This document shows positions 51,558 to 61,205 of a stretch of 64,000 nt of DNA, one piece after another (the first letter of the stretch is position 1; every line of letters begins with the position of its first letter). Below the pieces are notes generated by a model. It saw nothing but the letters and a program-made list of their open reading frames with translations. It was not told the origin of the DNA and made no database searches. This DNA is from Gracilaria domingensis (taxonomy: Eukaryota > Rhodophyta > Florideophyceae > Gracilariales > Gracilariaceae). Position numbers and translations under genes: made by a program. The stretch covers positions 62,001 through 126,000 of the forward strand of contig VCMS01000013.1 in assembly GCA_022539475.1 (NCBI GenBank). Direction: 5' to 3'.

Positions 51558-51563
51558 CGAAAG

Positions 51564-51947
51564 TCACAAGTCGCTCACACGACCATTCTTTGACCAATCT
51601 CCATAAAGCGTTGGCTCGTAACCACGTGGTCCCCCCCATGCAGGCCCTTGTGGCGCATCCTTATTCCACATATCTACCATCTCCGGTTCTTCAGCCTACG
51701 GCGATTGAGGGTCGATTTCTTTCTGATGAACAGGCTTACCCGCGTTCTCTTTTTCTTCCCCATCTAGTTCTGATTTACTAGGTCCCGTCAATGCAGCTTC
51801 GCGTTGTAGGAAAGTTCCAGCTCGAAAGGGAGAAGTAGAAGTTCGAAACGGGAGAGGAGCTCTATGGCCAGCGGATTGTGACAGAATTCTTGGAATATGG
51901 ACGAACGCCATGTTGAATCTAGCTGGGCTTCGAAAATGGTAGCCCAT
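51564..51947 (-). CDS. SDHAF4: SDHAF4-like succinate dehydrogenase assembly factor (two exons)
   Basis: Exons 51947-51740 and 51688-51564 join over a 51-base GTAAGC...GAAG intron in phase 1, giving 110 residues. The C-terminus GGPRGYEPTLYGDWSKNGRV then SDL is the DUF1674/SDHAF4 signature (G-G-P-x-G-x-E-P-T-R-Y-G-D-W-x-x-x-G-R-x-x-D-F). SDHAF4 binds flavinylated SdhA and helps build complex II in the mitochondrial matrix. The basic, Ser/Arg-rich N-terminus is a presequence; Met13 (MAFVHIPRIL) is an alternative start. Leu stands where most members have Arg (P-T-L-Y), and the final residue is Leu, not Phe. Confidence 0.88.
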
Positions 51948-52915
51948 AACCTTCAGAGCTGTAAATCAAAGGCGCCGTTTGCCTACAACGGTCTGACAAT
52001 CGGTCGAGACCCACCGAGTCCGCCCTAAATAAAGCCGACATGATCAAGTTCACACTGTGAACCTATAGAATAAGTTGCGTTCATCATCATCGTCCGCCCT
52101 GAAGAGCAGGGCGTATAAGCTTATTGTTAAAAGTGGAGCGAAGCTTTGTAAGCGTTTCTTTAGAACCCGTTCCTTTTTATTTCGCAGTCTCAAAGGGGAA
52201 TAATATTCCTAATACCACATTTATGATGTATGTCCAACTGTTGGTGGACATTCATCCCACTTTTGATGTACAAGAGCATGAAGTTTAGGAAGGCGAACTT
52301 TCTCTTGTTTCTTTCCCTTATGAAACACGTACATCAATTCCTCGCGCGCATGGATTTTCTAATATCTCTGTACTTTACCATGGGTAGAAGGCTTGAACGC
52401 ACAAGCTTCATTCTGACTTGTAGCAGGAATTTGCTACTGAAGACTGCATATTTCTATTTCATAGCATGCGCCGTTTCGAATTCGTATGGAACGAGAACTG
52501 ACACGACCGATGCGTCATCCACTTGCCCACCATGATAGATAGCTGCACTATCTACATCGTGCAGTACTAAGAAATGGCGTGAACAATCCGAACAGAGCAG
52601 CATTGTGTATGCATCACAAAGAGAACTCCAATTTTGGCTTAGTTTCCTACTACTCTTCATCAAAACAGAGAAAAACGATAGAGACCAGTGCATGCATCAG
52701 CATTTCTTGTGCAGCGATTCGTTCTTTCTTTCTATCTGGAGCATTTCAGTTCCAACTCCTGAACTGACAGAGGGTTTTTGCGAAGCATAGGTGTCTCTTT
52801 GGGGAACCCCGCAAACGTTGGTACTGCTCGAACGTGTCGGCGATACGAGAACTAAAAAGATATAGTGCTGCAGTGATTACCATCGCCTTCCAACTCGACA
52901 CAGACTACTTGGACC
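51948..52915. promoter_or_regulatory. Divergent intergenic stretch
   Basis: Between the divergent starts of SDHAF4 and the fucosyltransferase-like gene. It contains a 15-base palindrome with one central base at 52048-52062 (GTTCACA-C-TGTGAAC). No gene is recognised. Confidence 0.45.
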
Positions 52916-54529
52916 ATGTCCTTCGGATTCCAGCGTGAAATACGTACTATACGGAACAAGACTAATGGAAAGTACCGAAAGCTTCGCCGATATCCCTTCT
53001 GGTGCAGAACAGCTTGTGTGCTTATTGTTCTCTTCAACATTCATCACTCGAGAATAACTGCTGATTTGTTGGTCAGATTCGCCGCAGTGCATTTTGATCA
53101 ACAAAAAGCAGAGTTCATGCAGCTTCCGCTCCGCCAAGTGGACGGTGGAATGGCTTTCCGAATACCGAAGACTTGGAACCGTTTGCATTCCCCGTGGTTG
53201 AAGAAGTCTGCTCCAGAATTGAAAACCCCAAGACAATCTCGTAATCGATTTCTCTATGGCCCTTCTCGTACGATGTCTAGTGACGGCATCGGGCATTCCA
53301 TGTGCTCTATTAACCTCGAGTATAATCTCGCCCTTAACATGAATATAACTTACACTCACCGAATCGGGTACTATTCGTCCTTATCTCGAAGGGATAAACT
53401 GGCAGTCGAGGAGTTCTTTGGTTGGGGTGTCGGGGAGGTACCAAGAACCAAGATACAAACAGAAGGGTGCTCTCCGGTAGGAGGAAAATGGCCGGCAGAG
53501 AACAATGTTCACAAATGTCATGTTTGTGGGAAACCTTTAGAAAATGGTTCCTTGAACATTGAAAGAATAGTGGAAGTTCCGACTATCTTTCTAGATTCTA
53601 ACTGCCCGACTCAAAGCGAGTGCCGTAAAGAGCTCCATGGATTCCTGAAGGAGAATTCCATGAGTAATACAATCTTCCAATTACCAAAGTCGAGTTGCAG
53701 TCCGCAGAAAACCGATGCAAATTTCCTTTCAACCCGGAATCTATTCTACAACAAGTACTGGAATAAACACGGGCGACTGCCATGGAAACACATCGTTGGT
53801 AGACGTAGTGGATATCCAAAACAAGTGCTGCCGCTCAACCCCAGAGAACTGAACATCGCAATTCATGTGCGACGTGGAGATTTCTTGAAAGCAAATTCTG
53901 GACGAAAGGTCACGAAGGACAAGGTATTTGCAACAGTTATTGCCAGGGTTCTGACAATCATTGGAAACGTAGGAGGCACTCTTGCTGCGATGCCAGTTGC
54001 GATTCACATATATAGTGAGGGGCAGTTAAAGACAAAAAACGTGTTATCAATACATATGGTAGAGCTACAGGACAAGAAGTATTATGATCATAACGGGGAA
54101 CCAAGGGACGAGAGCTGGTGGACTTCATTGATTTCATCCACTCTCAGAGAAGACCAGTTTTCTTCCACAGGCTGGGAAAAACGATTTCGAGTCCAATTCC
54201 ACATTAGCGAAAACACGCTTCTGTCTCTGCACACTATGAACGCTGCAGATGTGTTCATCGGGAGTCACAGTGGCTTGAGCACTCACTTGGTTTGGTCCAC
54301 ATCGCGGGGTGTTAGTCTTGTACCCCATTCTGGTTCTGTTGACAACGAAATAGGAAAAAAAGGTCACCTCTGCTGCTCAATACCATTTAAAAATGACGAT
54401 GGATACTTTTCGTTGTCAAATTTCCGACGGTACTGGGAGGCTTATGTGCATGCTAATGAAGAATCGGCAAGGTATTCTCTTCACACGAATAATGGAATGC
54501 AATCGTTGTCAAACACTATATCGTTGTAA
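52916..54529 (+). CDS. Fucosyltransferase-like type II membrane protein
   Basis: 537 residues. One hydrophobic segment near residues 30-43 (CRTACVLIVLFNIHH) after a basic stretch suggests a Golgi signal anchor. The key motif is NIAIHVRRGDF near residue 318, the H-x-R-R-G-D of alpha-1,2/alpha-1,6/O-fucosyltransferases, where the Arg contacts GDP-fucose. SSDGIGHSMCSINLEYNLAL near residue 120 matches the N-terminal substrate loop (G-x-G-x-x), and ADVFIGSHSGLSTHLVWSTS near 443 is the C-terminal nucleotide-sugar site (S-x-S-S/G). The exact family (GT11, GT23 or a lineage-specific branch) cannot be told by eye. It may act on cell-wall or secreted polysaccharides or on glycoproteins. Confidence 0.7.
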   Translation: MSFGFQREIRTIRNKTNGKYRKLRRYPFWCRTACVLIVLFNIHHSRITADLLVRFAAVHFDQQKAEFMQLPLRQVDGGMAFRIPKTWNRLHSPWLKKSAPELKTPRQSRNRFLYGPSRTMSSDGIGHSMCSINLEYNLALNMNITYTHRIGYYSSLSRRDKLAVEEFFGWGVGEVPRTKIQTEGCSPVGGKWPAENNVHKCHVCGKPLENGSLNIERIVEVPTIFLDSNCPTQSECRKELHGFLKENSMSNTIFQLPKSSCSPQKTDANFLSTRNLFYNKYWNKHGRLPWKHIVGRRSGYPKQVLPLNPRELNIAIHVRRGDFLKANSGRKVTKDKVFATVIARVLTIIGNVGGTLAAMPVAIHIYSEGQLKTKNVLSIHMVELQDKKYYDHNGEPRDESWWTSLISSTLREDQFSSTGWEKRFRVQFHISENTLLSLHTMNAADVFIGSHSGLSTHLVWSTSRGVSLVPHSGSVDNEIGKKGHLCCSIPFKNDDGYFSLSNFRRYWEAYVHANEESARYSLHTNNGMQSLSNTISL

Positions 54530-54690
54530 ATATGGTTCCGAGAACACATTGAGCACTTTCTTGTTCAGCGATTTTTCAGCACACAGATAGCCCTTATTGG
54601 GATGTTCAGTTACGTTTCAACGATAGGGAAGGCCCAGGGTCACCACTTTTCGAAAAGTAGTCACTTCTGACAACCGATTTCAACTGTGCC

Positions 54691-56262
54691 TCAAGTCTGG
54701 TCATCATCTGAACCGGAGCTTTCCGACGAGGCATCATTTTCACTCCCACTCTTGTCATGCGCAACAGATCCGGACACCTTAATTTGATTAGAGCGAGAAC
54801 TGCGATCGACTCGAATACCACGACTGCTTCTCTTTCTGATGACATTGGCTGCCTCAATTCCGCAATGAGATATAAACCTTTCTCTAACAGCTTCACTCTC
54901 CACTGCAAGATCCGTCACAGCCATTGAACCCTTTGAGCCTCCCAAAGCTAGTACGAAGGGTGACGCATTCGTTCCTGACTGAGGAACAGGACATAGAGAT
55001 AAGGCAAATACTGCACCTACCCTTGACGGCCGCTTGTAAAGCAAATTTGCTCCTTTGCTAGAATTCATATGAGCTATATCCCAAACCTTAATCTGTTTGT
55101 CCACACTACCTGTTACCATCATGCCAGGTATGTCACTTGAGACAGCGCTGGCAGACACTGCGTCGTTATGTGCCTGCCATCTAAACAGAAATGAAGAATT
55201 GTCTCCCGAAACTCTAGTGTCAAAAGCAGACACATATCCGTCTTCAGTTGTGGTGATTACTAAATCCTTGGTTGGTCCATGACCCCAACAGCAAGTCTCT
55301 ACGTCCGCAGTCACAGACCAACTTCTTCTTTTACCAGGATCTCGAACGTCTAGTACTTGTACGGTCTTGTCAAATGATCCTGTTAGAAGTAATTCCGCTT
55401 CTGAAGGGTGAAAGGAGACTGCCTGTACCTTGTCACTGTGGTGCGAAAACGTGGAAGCGCAGTGAGCTGACTCAATATCCCACACTTTGACCGTTTCATC
55501 AGCGGAACCGCTAGCGAGATACTCCCTTTGTATAGAGTTCCACGAAAGACACATGACGGCGTCTTGGTGAGAGCCTTCTCGAAGCTTAAGTTTTGGCTTC
55601 TTCTTTTTCTTTTTCTTCCTCGTTCCCTGTACCTTGCTCGCTGCCGCCAGCGCATCCTTCACCGCAGAGCTTGGGCCATATCCACCGAGTGAGACGGCTG
55701 GCTCCAAATTGTTAACTTGATCAATGTCCCATATCTCTATCCCCGGAGTAAACATTCCAACTGCGACAAAATTTACGATTTCTTCGTTGACTTCAAGACT
55801 GGTATGAGCTGAACAAAGTGGTAGAGTCGGGAGAACAAGATCGTGGTGGACATATGTATGGGGCTCGTAAGCACTATCCTCGTCATCATCAGACTCATCT
55901 GGATTGTCGTCAAAGACATGCGTCATCAGGAGAGATACGTCTTCTCCTGAATGAACAGATATTATGATAGAGTCCGTAGACCGAATCACTATGTCTTCGA
56001 GTTCCTCATCGTCGAACAGATCATTCGCCTTCGGATTAGATGCCAGGTATGGGTCTTTTTCTCCTTTTTTATAAAAGGATAAATTGTCCAGGTCGTTTGC
56101 AAGAACTTCAGCCATGTCCACCTCTGACTCGTTATCACTCTCCTTCATTTTCGAGTTTTTAGCTGGGTCCTCTGAAGAATCCATGTCAACATCTCTGTCC
56201 ACACCTTGCGGTAGCTTGGTTTTGGCCACACCGCGCGGAACCCAAGTCAAATCCACAAGCAT
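54691..56262 (-). CDS. PWP1: PWP1, WD40 ribosome-biogenesis protein
   Basis: 523 residues. The N-terminus VDLTWVPRGVAKTKL and the acidic region with SVHSGEDVSLLMTHVFDD are PWP1-specific. WD repeats follow: VGMFTPGIEIWDIDQVNNLE, VMCLSWNSIQREYLASGSAD then ETVKVWDIE, VSFHPSEAELLLTGSFDKTV, and GMMVTGSVDKQIKVWDIAH. A Lys-rich stretch (KKKKKKPKLKL) lies between, as in yeast Pwp1. It works in 25S rRNA and 5.8S processing in the nucleolus. The C-terminal tail is acidic and Ser-rich. Its promoter side holds a TACCGACGGTAC-like motif near 56457. Confidence 0.92.
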   Translation of the reverse strand: MLVDLTWVPRGVAKTKLPQGVDRDVDMDSSEDPAKNSKMKESDNESEVDMAEVLANDLDNLSFYKKGEKDPYLASNPKANDLFDDEELEDIVIRSTDSIIISVHSGEDVSLLMTHVFDDNPDESDDDEDSAYEPHTYVHHDLVLPTLPLCSAHTSLEVNEEIVNFVAVGMFTPGIEIWDIDQVNNLEPAVSLGGYGPSSAVKDALAAASKVQGTRKKKKKKKPKLKLREGSHQDAVMCLSWNSIQREYLASGSADETVKVWDIESAHCASTFSHHSDKVQAVSFHPSEAELLLTGSFDKTVQVLDVRDPGKRRSWSVTADVETCCWGHGPTKDLVITTTEDGYVSAFDTRVSGDNSSFLFRWQAHNDAVSASAVSSDIPGMMVTGSVDKQIKVWDIAHMNSSKGANLLYKRPSRVGAVFALSLCPVPQSGTNASPFVLALGGSKGSMAVTDLAVESEAVRERFISHCGIEAANVIRKRSSRGIRVDRSSRSNQIKVSGSVAHDKSGSENDASSESSGSDDDQT

Positions 56263-57049
56263 TTTTCCTTATACGTAAGACGATAACAAATCTAGAACAT
56301 TAACAACTGAACATGGAACATGAACAAAATGGAATCTTGGGCACAACGGCACGGAAACGTTAAATACGCTGCTCGAAGCACCAAATCCTCTCGTGTAACT
56401 GGGTGGAGAACTCTAAATGCTCCGATGTTGACAAGTTTCTTCAACAGAGACCTTTGAACCGACGGTACGACGGTACCTGTAGTAAGATATATGCTCTCTA
56501 CTAGCTAGAGCTTCGTGCTTCGCCGACGCGGCCCTATGGGCACCACAGTATATAGCATGGCACTACTGTACACGATGATCCCTGTAAACTTTACAGTGTA
56601 AAGCAATGAAAAGAAGGACAACACAGGCTACGATCGTAGCCTACGATGGAAGGGAAACTGAGGTGGGCCATAAGTTATGGCCCATAACCGTTTCGACTTC
56701 GACACACGTGTACAAGTAGCAGGCCTTCACATTGTGAAGTTCACAACCTGCATTTCTTCCAAGAGCCGGTCTTGTTCAAGAAGTGAAGATAGATTACTGG
56801 ACTCCCTGCATTCCGCATTTAGATACCAGGGATAGGAGAGTCTCGGAAGTAACTCACGACGTACATGGTCCTTTGGCGACTGAATTAGGCGAATACTTGG
56901 TAAGAAAGGCAGAGAAGGTGTTGAAACTTTTTGCTGTTGACCTTGGGGTGCAGGGAAAACTCTAATTCTGTTTACATCTGCTTGATTAGTTGGGTTGTAG
57001 TAAGCTCAGGAAACGTTATCATTCTCGCAGATTCGGTACGCACGACTTC
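56263..57049. promoter_or_regulatory. Divergent intergenic stretch packed with palindromes
   Basis: Between the divergent starts of PWP1 and LSM1. Five palindromes are at 56582-56596, 56589-56603, 56625-56642 (even, 18 nt), 56664-56684 and 56725-56739. A splice-acceptor-like TTCTCGCAG ends at 57030, so LSM1 may have a 5' leader intron. Confidence 0.5.
56582..56739. repeat. Cluster of five perfect palindromes
   Basis: Arms of 7, 7, 9, 10 and 7 bases; all but the third have a single central base. The fourth (56664-56684) has 10-base arms around one G. Confidence 0.85.
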
Positions 57050-57484
57050 ATGGACGAATTTGGGACTTTGAAGTCCGCACCCCAGACATCTCCTTCTAGT
57101 CTAGATGCATTCAAGCTTCCAGGAGCTGCAAGTCTGTATGAACAGCTAGACAAACTTGTACTCGTTTGTCTAAGGGACGGAAGGAACTTTTTCGGTTGGC
57201 TGCGATCGTTTGATCAGTATGCGAATCTGATTCTCGACAACACCGTCGAGCGTCTCTCGGTAGATCATATGTATGCCGATGTTCCAATGGGAATATTTGT
57301 CATTCGAGGAGAAAATGTCATGCTTCTTGGTGAGGTAGATGAACAAAAAGAATTAAGAGTCGGTGATTCAATGAAGCAGGTTTCAGAAAGAGAGATCCGA
57401 AAAGCAATGGCGGAGGCCAAAGAGAACTCATCTCCAGAGAGAAGAAAAGCAATACTTGAGTGGCCCATTCCAGAAGAATTCTGA
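57050..57484 (+). CDS. LSM1: LSM1, cytoplasmic Sm-like mRNA decay factor
   Basis: 144 residues from MDEFGTLKSAPQT. The Sm fold is clear: Sm1 is LVCLRDGRNFFGWLRSFDQY then ANLILDNTVERL, and Sm2 is GIFVIRGENVMLLGEVDEQK. The order D-x-F-x-N in the first motif and V-I-R-G-E-N in the second are LSM1-like. LSM1 joins the LSM1-7 ring that binds oligoadenylated mRNA and promotes decapping with Pat1. The C-terminal helix (EREIRKAMAEAKENSSPERR) fits the LSM1 tail. The frame extends 20 codons upstream but an acceptor-like site suggests that this part is leader. Confidence 0.92.
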   Translation: MDEFGTLKSAPQTSPSSLDAFKLPGAASLYEQLDKLVLVCLRDGRNFFGWLRSFDQYANLILDNTVERLSVDHMYADVPMGIFVIRGENVMLLGEVDEQKELRVGDSMKQVSEREIRKAMAEAKENSSPERRKAILEWPIPEEF

Positions 57485-57571
57485 GGTGCGCGACCGTGTC
57501 CAATCCATCGTGGTCCCCGTCGTCGTCCTGTTGTGTCATCAAAGAATTTTTTGGTGCATCTCTGCACGCCG

Positions 57572-58618
57572 TCATTTCATACAGGATTTAATTTGCTGTA
57601 GTGGAACAGTGAATGCTTCGAAACGATGATTTAGAGCAGATTCGTTGTGAATCTTTGCTTCTGAGAATCCCCCTATATTTTCGTCGTTGAAGGTCGCGAA
57701 AACCACGCGTCGAATTCTAGAATGCAGTAGTGCCATAGCACACATAACGCAAGGCTCTCTCGTCACATAACAATCCAAGCCGGTACATAGGTATTGGTCA
57801 AATGGGAGGCAGTCTGCCCTCGATGATGCTCTCGGGATTCGTCGGAAATTGTCGTCTTCGCCTGGCGCTCTTTTGACATGGACATGAGGTGAGGCAAATA
57901 GTGCGAGGCAGTTCATAACCGCATGTGCTAAGCGTCTGTTAGAAGGGACATAATCGTCTGATGCTTCGGCTTTGCGGTGTGACTGATCCTCGGCGAAAGC
58001 CACAACCTTTCCTGTTGCTGGGTGAACTAATGTAGCCGCCACTGCACAATTGGGCTTCCGTATTTCTTCGCCTAGTTTGACAGTATTACATATATGACCA
58101 TACATTTCCTTCAGTTCATCGGATGAAGGTGGTTTGAAAGAGCGTTTTCCAGGTCTAAACACTAATGGCCAAAGATCACCCCAATGCTGTAGTTCTTCAC
58201 GTGAAAGTGGAGCTGCAAGTGGAACCATGCGCTTCTGCGGTGTCAAATTAAAGGGCTTTAGAGCTTTTCTTGCTTCTTGCGTTCGGTGCTCCCATACTTC
58301 TTCGCGACACAGCACCAACTCGAGCCGAAATCCATTCGGTAGCTTCTCAGAGTTGATTCTTCGCACTCTCTTCAAGTGAGACAGTCCGTCACTGAGCGGA
58401 AAATGCTCCGTCAAGATCGGCATGACCTTGCTCGTCTGTTGCGGCTCAATTGCGGAAATGAGCACCACAGACGTCTGAGGTTGTCTAGGACCGTTTTCGG
58501 CGCCAGAGGTGCCGACCTGCTTGACATATTGTCGAAGAATCTTCGATAACTTATCTTCATGGTTTGCTGAGTGGTCCTCTGATCTTAACTGCGTCATGTC
58601 CCCCCCCAAAAAAAGCAT
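57572..58618 (-). CDS. TAD3: TAD3/ADAT3, non-catalytic subunit of tRNA A34 deaminase
   Basis: 348 residues. The C-terminal cytidine-deaminase fold has LAHAVMNCLALF and TREPCVMCAMALLHSRIRRV: the zinc ligands His, Cys and Cys are kept but the proton-shuttling Glu of H-A-E is Val, the hallmark of ADAT3. The ADAT3-specific YLCTGLDCYVTREPC and ALNHRFEAF are present. The N-terminal 180 residues contain the family's RNA-binding region (FNLTPQKRMVPLAAPLSREE). With TAD2 it makes inosine at wobble position 34 of tRNAs. Its 3' end lies 87 bases from that of LSM1. Confidence 0.93.
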   Translation of the reverse strand: MLFLGGDMTQLRSEDHSANHEDKLSKILRQYVKQVGTSGAENGPRQPQTSVVLISAIEPQQTSKVMPILTEHFPLSDGLSHLKRVRRINSEKLPNGFRLELVLCREEVWEHRTQEARKALKPFNLTPQKRMVPLAAPLSREELQHWGDLWPLVFRPGKRSFKPPSSDELKEMYGHICNTVKLGEEIRKPNCAVAATLVHPATGKVVAFAEDQSHRKAEASDDYVPSNRRLAHAVMNCLALFASPHVHVKRAPGEDDNFRRIPRASSRADCLPFDQYLCTGLDCYVTREPCVMCAMALLHSRIRRVVFATFNDENIGGFSEAKIHNESALNHRFEAFTVPLQQIKSCMK

Positions 58619-58803
58619 TTACTGCCCACAGTTCAGAATGAAAGAAGAAAACATCTGGTCGCTACTGATCTTCGAACGGCTACCCTTGGTACACCCGCAG
58701 AAGTTTAGCAACAGATAAGATCGCTAAGTTTTGCGACTCCGCTGCGAAGCTGCTACAGTTGCAGAGTCGTCTGTCGTAGTACTATAAAAAAAATAGCCAC
58801 GAC

Positions 58804-59385
58804 TCAATTTCGCCCTTCGATTTCCAGTACGGAAGCAGGAGACTTCCGGCTGTGGTTCAGAAAACCATCTACACTATTGAGAATTTCAGGAGTGACGGCT
58901 TCTGGGGGCATTGGAAAGACGTTAACAAGGTTACAACTGCAAAGGAAGGCTACTAGCGGGTACATATGCAGAATATCCAGAATACAGTTTACGACTATCG
59001 TACAGCAAAGCAATCCTTTCGCCAAACAACAGTCGGTTAAGATCCGTTTTCGTCTGTTCCTGGAACAGGTGATCAGCAACATTTGGAGCCAAGATTGTGG
59101 GGTATGCGTGATTACCAGCAGTTCTGCCCAGATGTGATTTGACCAAGCTTACAACCCAATAATGAAACAGAGGGTATGAAATCTAGATAGGTCGATGAAG
59201 AGCTTTGGCGGGTTCAAAGGCACCACTAAAGATTCATGAATTCTTAACTTGGAAACCGAATACTTTTGACGCAGTTGGATTCGAGACGATCTGCTTTTCC
59301 GGTCCACAATACAGTCGCCCGACTTCCGGACGACCGTGTTCGCGGTCGAAGGGTTTCGTTAGATGGAAACTGTCTCCTCCGCGAA
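58804..59385 (-). CDS. Possible two-exon gene for a hydrophobic protein, unrecognised
   Basis: A frame open from about 59385 to 59153 meets a GTAAGC donor, and an acceptor TTCCAG at 59060 joins it in phase to a frame running 59059-58804. The joined reading has LVVPLNPPKLFIDLSRFHTL then CFIIGLNRRKRILTDCC, a Cys-rich hydrophobic stretch (GLLCCTIVVNCILDILHMY) and an acidic-neutral end (PMPPEAVTPEILNSVDGFLN). The 5' start is not found. A loose similarity to PEX11-type membrane proteins is possible but weak. A second frame is also open here, so the call is tentative. Confidence 0.25.
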
Positions 59386-59492
59386 ACTGCACCGATTATC
59401 TCCTAAGACGAGAAAGAACCCCGTGGCACTGCAAAACCCATTTGCAAAAGCCTGTATCTGAGAAAGAATAGCACAAACGAAGCTCCTCCATC

Positions 59493-59837
59493 TCAGTACT
59501 TCGGTTTTTCTCTGGCTGCTTTTCGATTTGGTCCTTGCGATTGTTTATATGAGTCCAGATAAACTGGAGTTATAACTTCGGGATCCTTACCTGTCGCACC
59601 AGGAGCAACGTTTGTCGGCCTCGGATATGGTATCTTGTAATGAAGGCCTGTCGTTATCCTCGCTTCGAACTCCTGCACCTTCTCGGCAATAATGTCTTCT
59701 GATTTTATGCTTTTGTTCTTGCGGACGAGATTCTTAGCTTCAGTCACAATGTAAGAGCGTTCACTAGGTTCTTCCCCTTCATTTCGAAACCGATATTTGC
59801 AGTAGAAGGATTTAGACGCATTTAAAGTGTTAGACAT
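59493..59837 (-). CDS. Small conserved-looking protein, possibly LYR family
   Basis: 114 residues. The helical stretch SYIVTEAKNLVRKNKSIKSE then DIIAEKVQEFEARITTGLHY and KIPYPRPTNVAPG resembles the C-terminal half of LYR-motif mitochondrial assembly proteins (F-R/R-K-N, acidic helix, H-Y-x-I-P-Y-P-R). A canonical L-Y-R is not seen; YKYR-like CKYRFRNEG at the start might stand for it, or an upstream exon may supply it. The C-terminus is basic. Function not assigned. Confidence 0.45.
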   Translation of the reverse strand: MSNTLNASKSFYCKYRFRNEGEEPSERSYIVTEAKNLVRKNKSIKSEDIIAEKVQEFEARITTGLHYKIPYPRPTNVAPGATGKDPEVITPVYLDSYKQSQGPNRKAAREKPKY

Positions 59838-61205
59838 AAACTAGGGCGGATTCCCGCTTTTCACAGGCCCAACATCGATGACTTAACGGTTTTCTCGGAT
59901 GCACTTACATGACTTTGCGATACGCAAGGCTTGGCGGTACAGAGACAAGACTTGTCTTCGGTACTTCATATTGACAGACGCTGATCTAGCTCGCGCTCAA
60001 CTACTCAAATCAATCTGTAACCAATTTTCGGAGTCGTTTCAGCTGAACAATGAATGAGTAATGAGCGCAATCTGCTTGTGTGCTCTCTAGTGACTGGCGA
60101 AGGTGGATAAATCACTTCGATGAAACAGAGCTGCTACGAAGGAAGGCTAGTAGCCTTACCTTTCTATAGGGGTGACATCAACATGCGCAATGCGCATTGC
60201 GCATGATGCAAAGAAGAAACGATTTGTCCAAAAACCCGAAATCCTGTGAACCAATCAATGGTTGACGCAGTTATTCCCCTTTTGGGCTGCATACTGGAAG
60301 TACAAGGGTGCGTGTAGCATTATACCTTTATACTTCGATTACTACTAAACGCCGAGTGTTCCTGTTCAGAGTAACGTACTCCCACCAGGAGGTGCTTAAA
60401 AGCACTGCTCTGGGGCTAGCCTTCCCTCAGAAATTATTGATCCAAGACAGTAGAGATCTTCCCGACGGAGTGCTTATTGGAAATCTCAGAATTAAATGCT
60501 CTCTCTCTCGTTCTTTCGCTCTCTTCTTTTCTTCATTTCGGACATCGATCTCTAATTCCTAGGTCGAAGTAGAACGTTCTTTCTACAGAAAGTTCTCTCT
60601 CGTCAGTAGGCCAACAACCAGGGGTTGGTTCAATCAGATTGCAGCCGATTGCAATCTCCCCTTAAGATCCCAATCCCGATTGCAATTATCGGCTTTCGTC
60701 ACAATCGCAATTGCAATTTCAGCTGCGTCCTGCAATCTGATTGCAATTTTAGCTGCGAGCTGCAACCAAACTGCAATCCGCACAAACAGAGAACATCAAG
60801 AAACAATCGGCAACACAGTTTATATAATCAGCTCATGATAATCACTACCATCTTAAGCAGAAACGTTTTCATCAGTATGCTTCAACAGATAATCAGTTTT
60901 CTGAACAAGCTCAGTATGAAATCTGTTTGCTGTTATCGACTACTTGGCGATATGCCCAAGTATCCCGCGCTCTTTCATGCATCGATCGTTCCCGCCCACT
61001 GCTTTGTCCAAAGGTCGTTAGCTTGTTCTACTGTCTTGCGCTTTTGCTGTTCTGGCTTCTGGATAGGCAGCATAAAAAGGGACTCTTCCGAGTGGACCCT
61101 TGAACTGAAATAGAGGGAACAGAACAAGTTCTACTGTTCAACTTTTGTGTTGTAAACGTTACTACTGTTCTCTGTGACTGCTCCGTCTTCTCTCGTTCCC
61201 CTCTG
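59838..61205. other. 1.4-kb gene-free stretch
   Basis: Palindromes occur at 59943-59957, 60143-60157 and 60182-60205 (24-base even palindrome). 60630-60790 is enriched in GATTGCA and its complement. The right part may include the upstream terminal repeat of the retroelement, but I cannot define its edges. Confidence 0.45.
60182..60205. repeat. Perfect 24-nt palindrome
   Basis: Self-complementary over all 24 bases, built from three overlapping TGCGCA-like units. Confidence 0.85.

Noticed and set aside
60630-60790. GATTGCA-rich stretch as a CRISPR-like or satellite array
   Set aside because: Spacing is irregular and units are degenerate; no regular repeat-spacer pattern exists.
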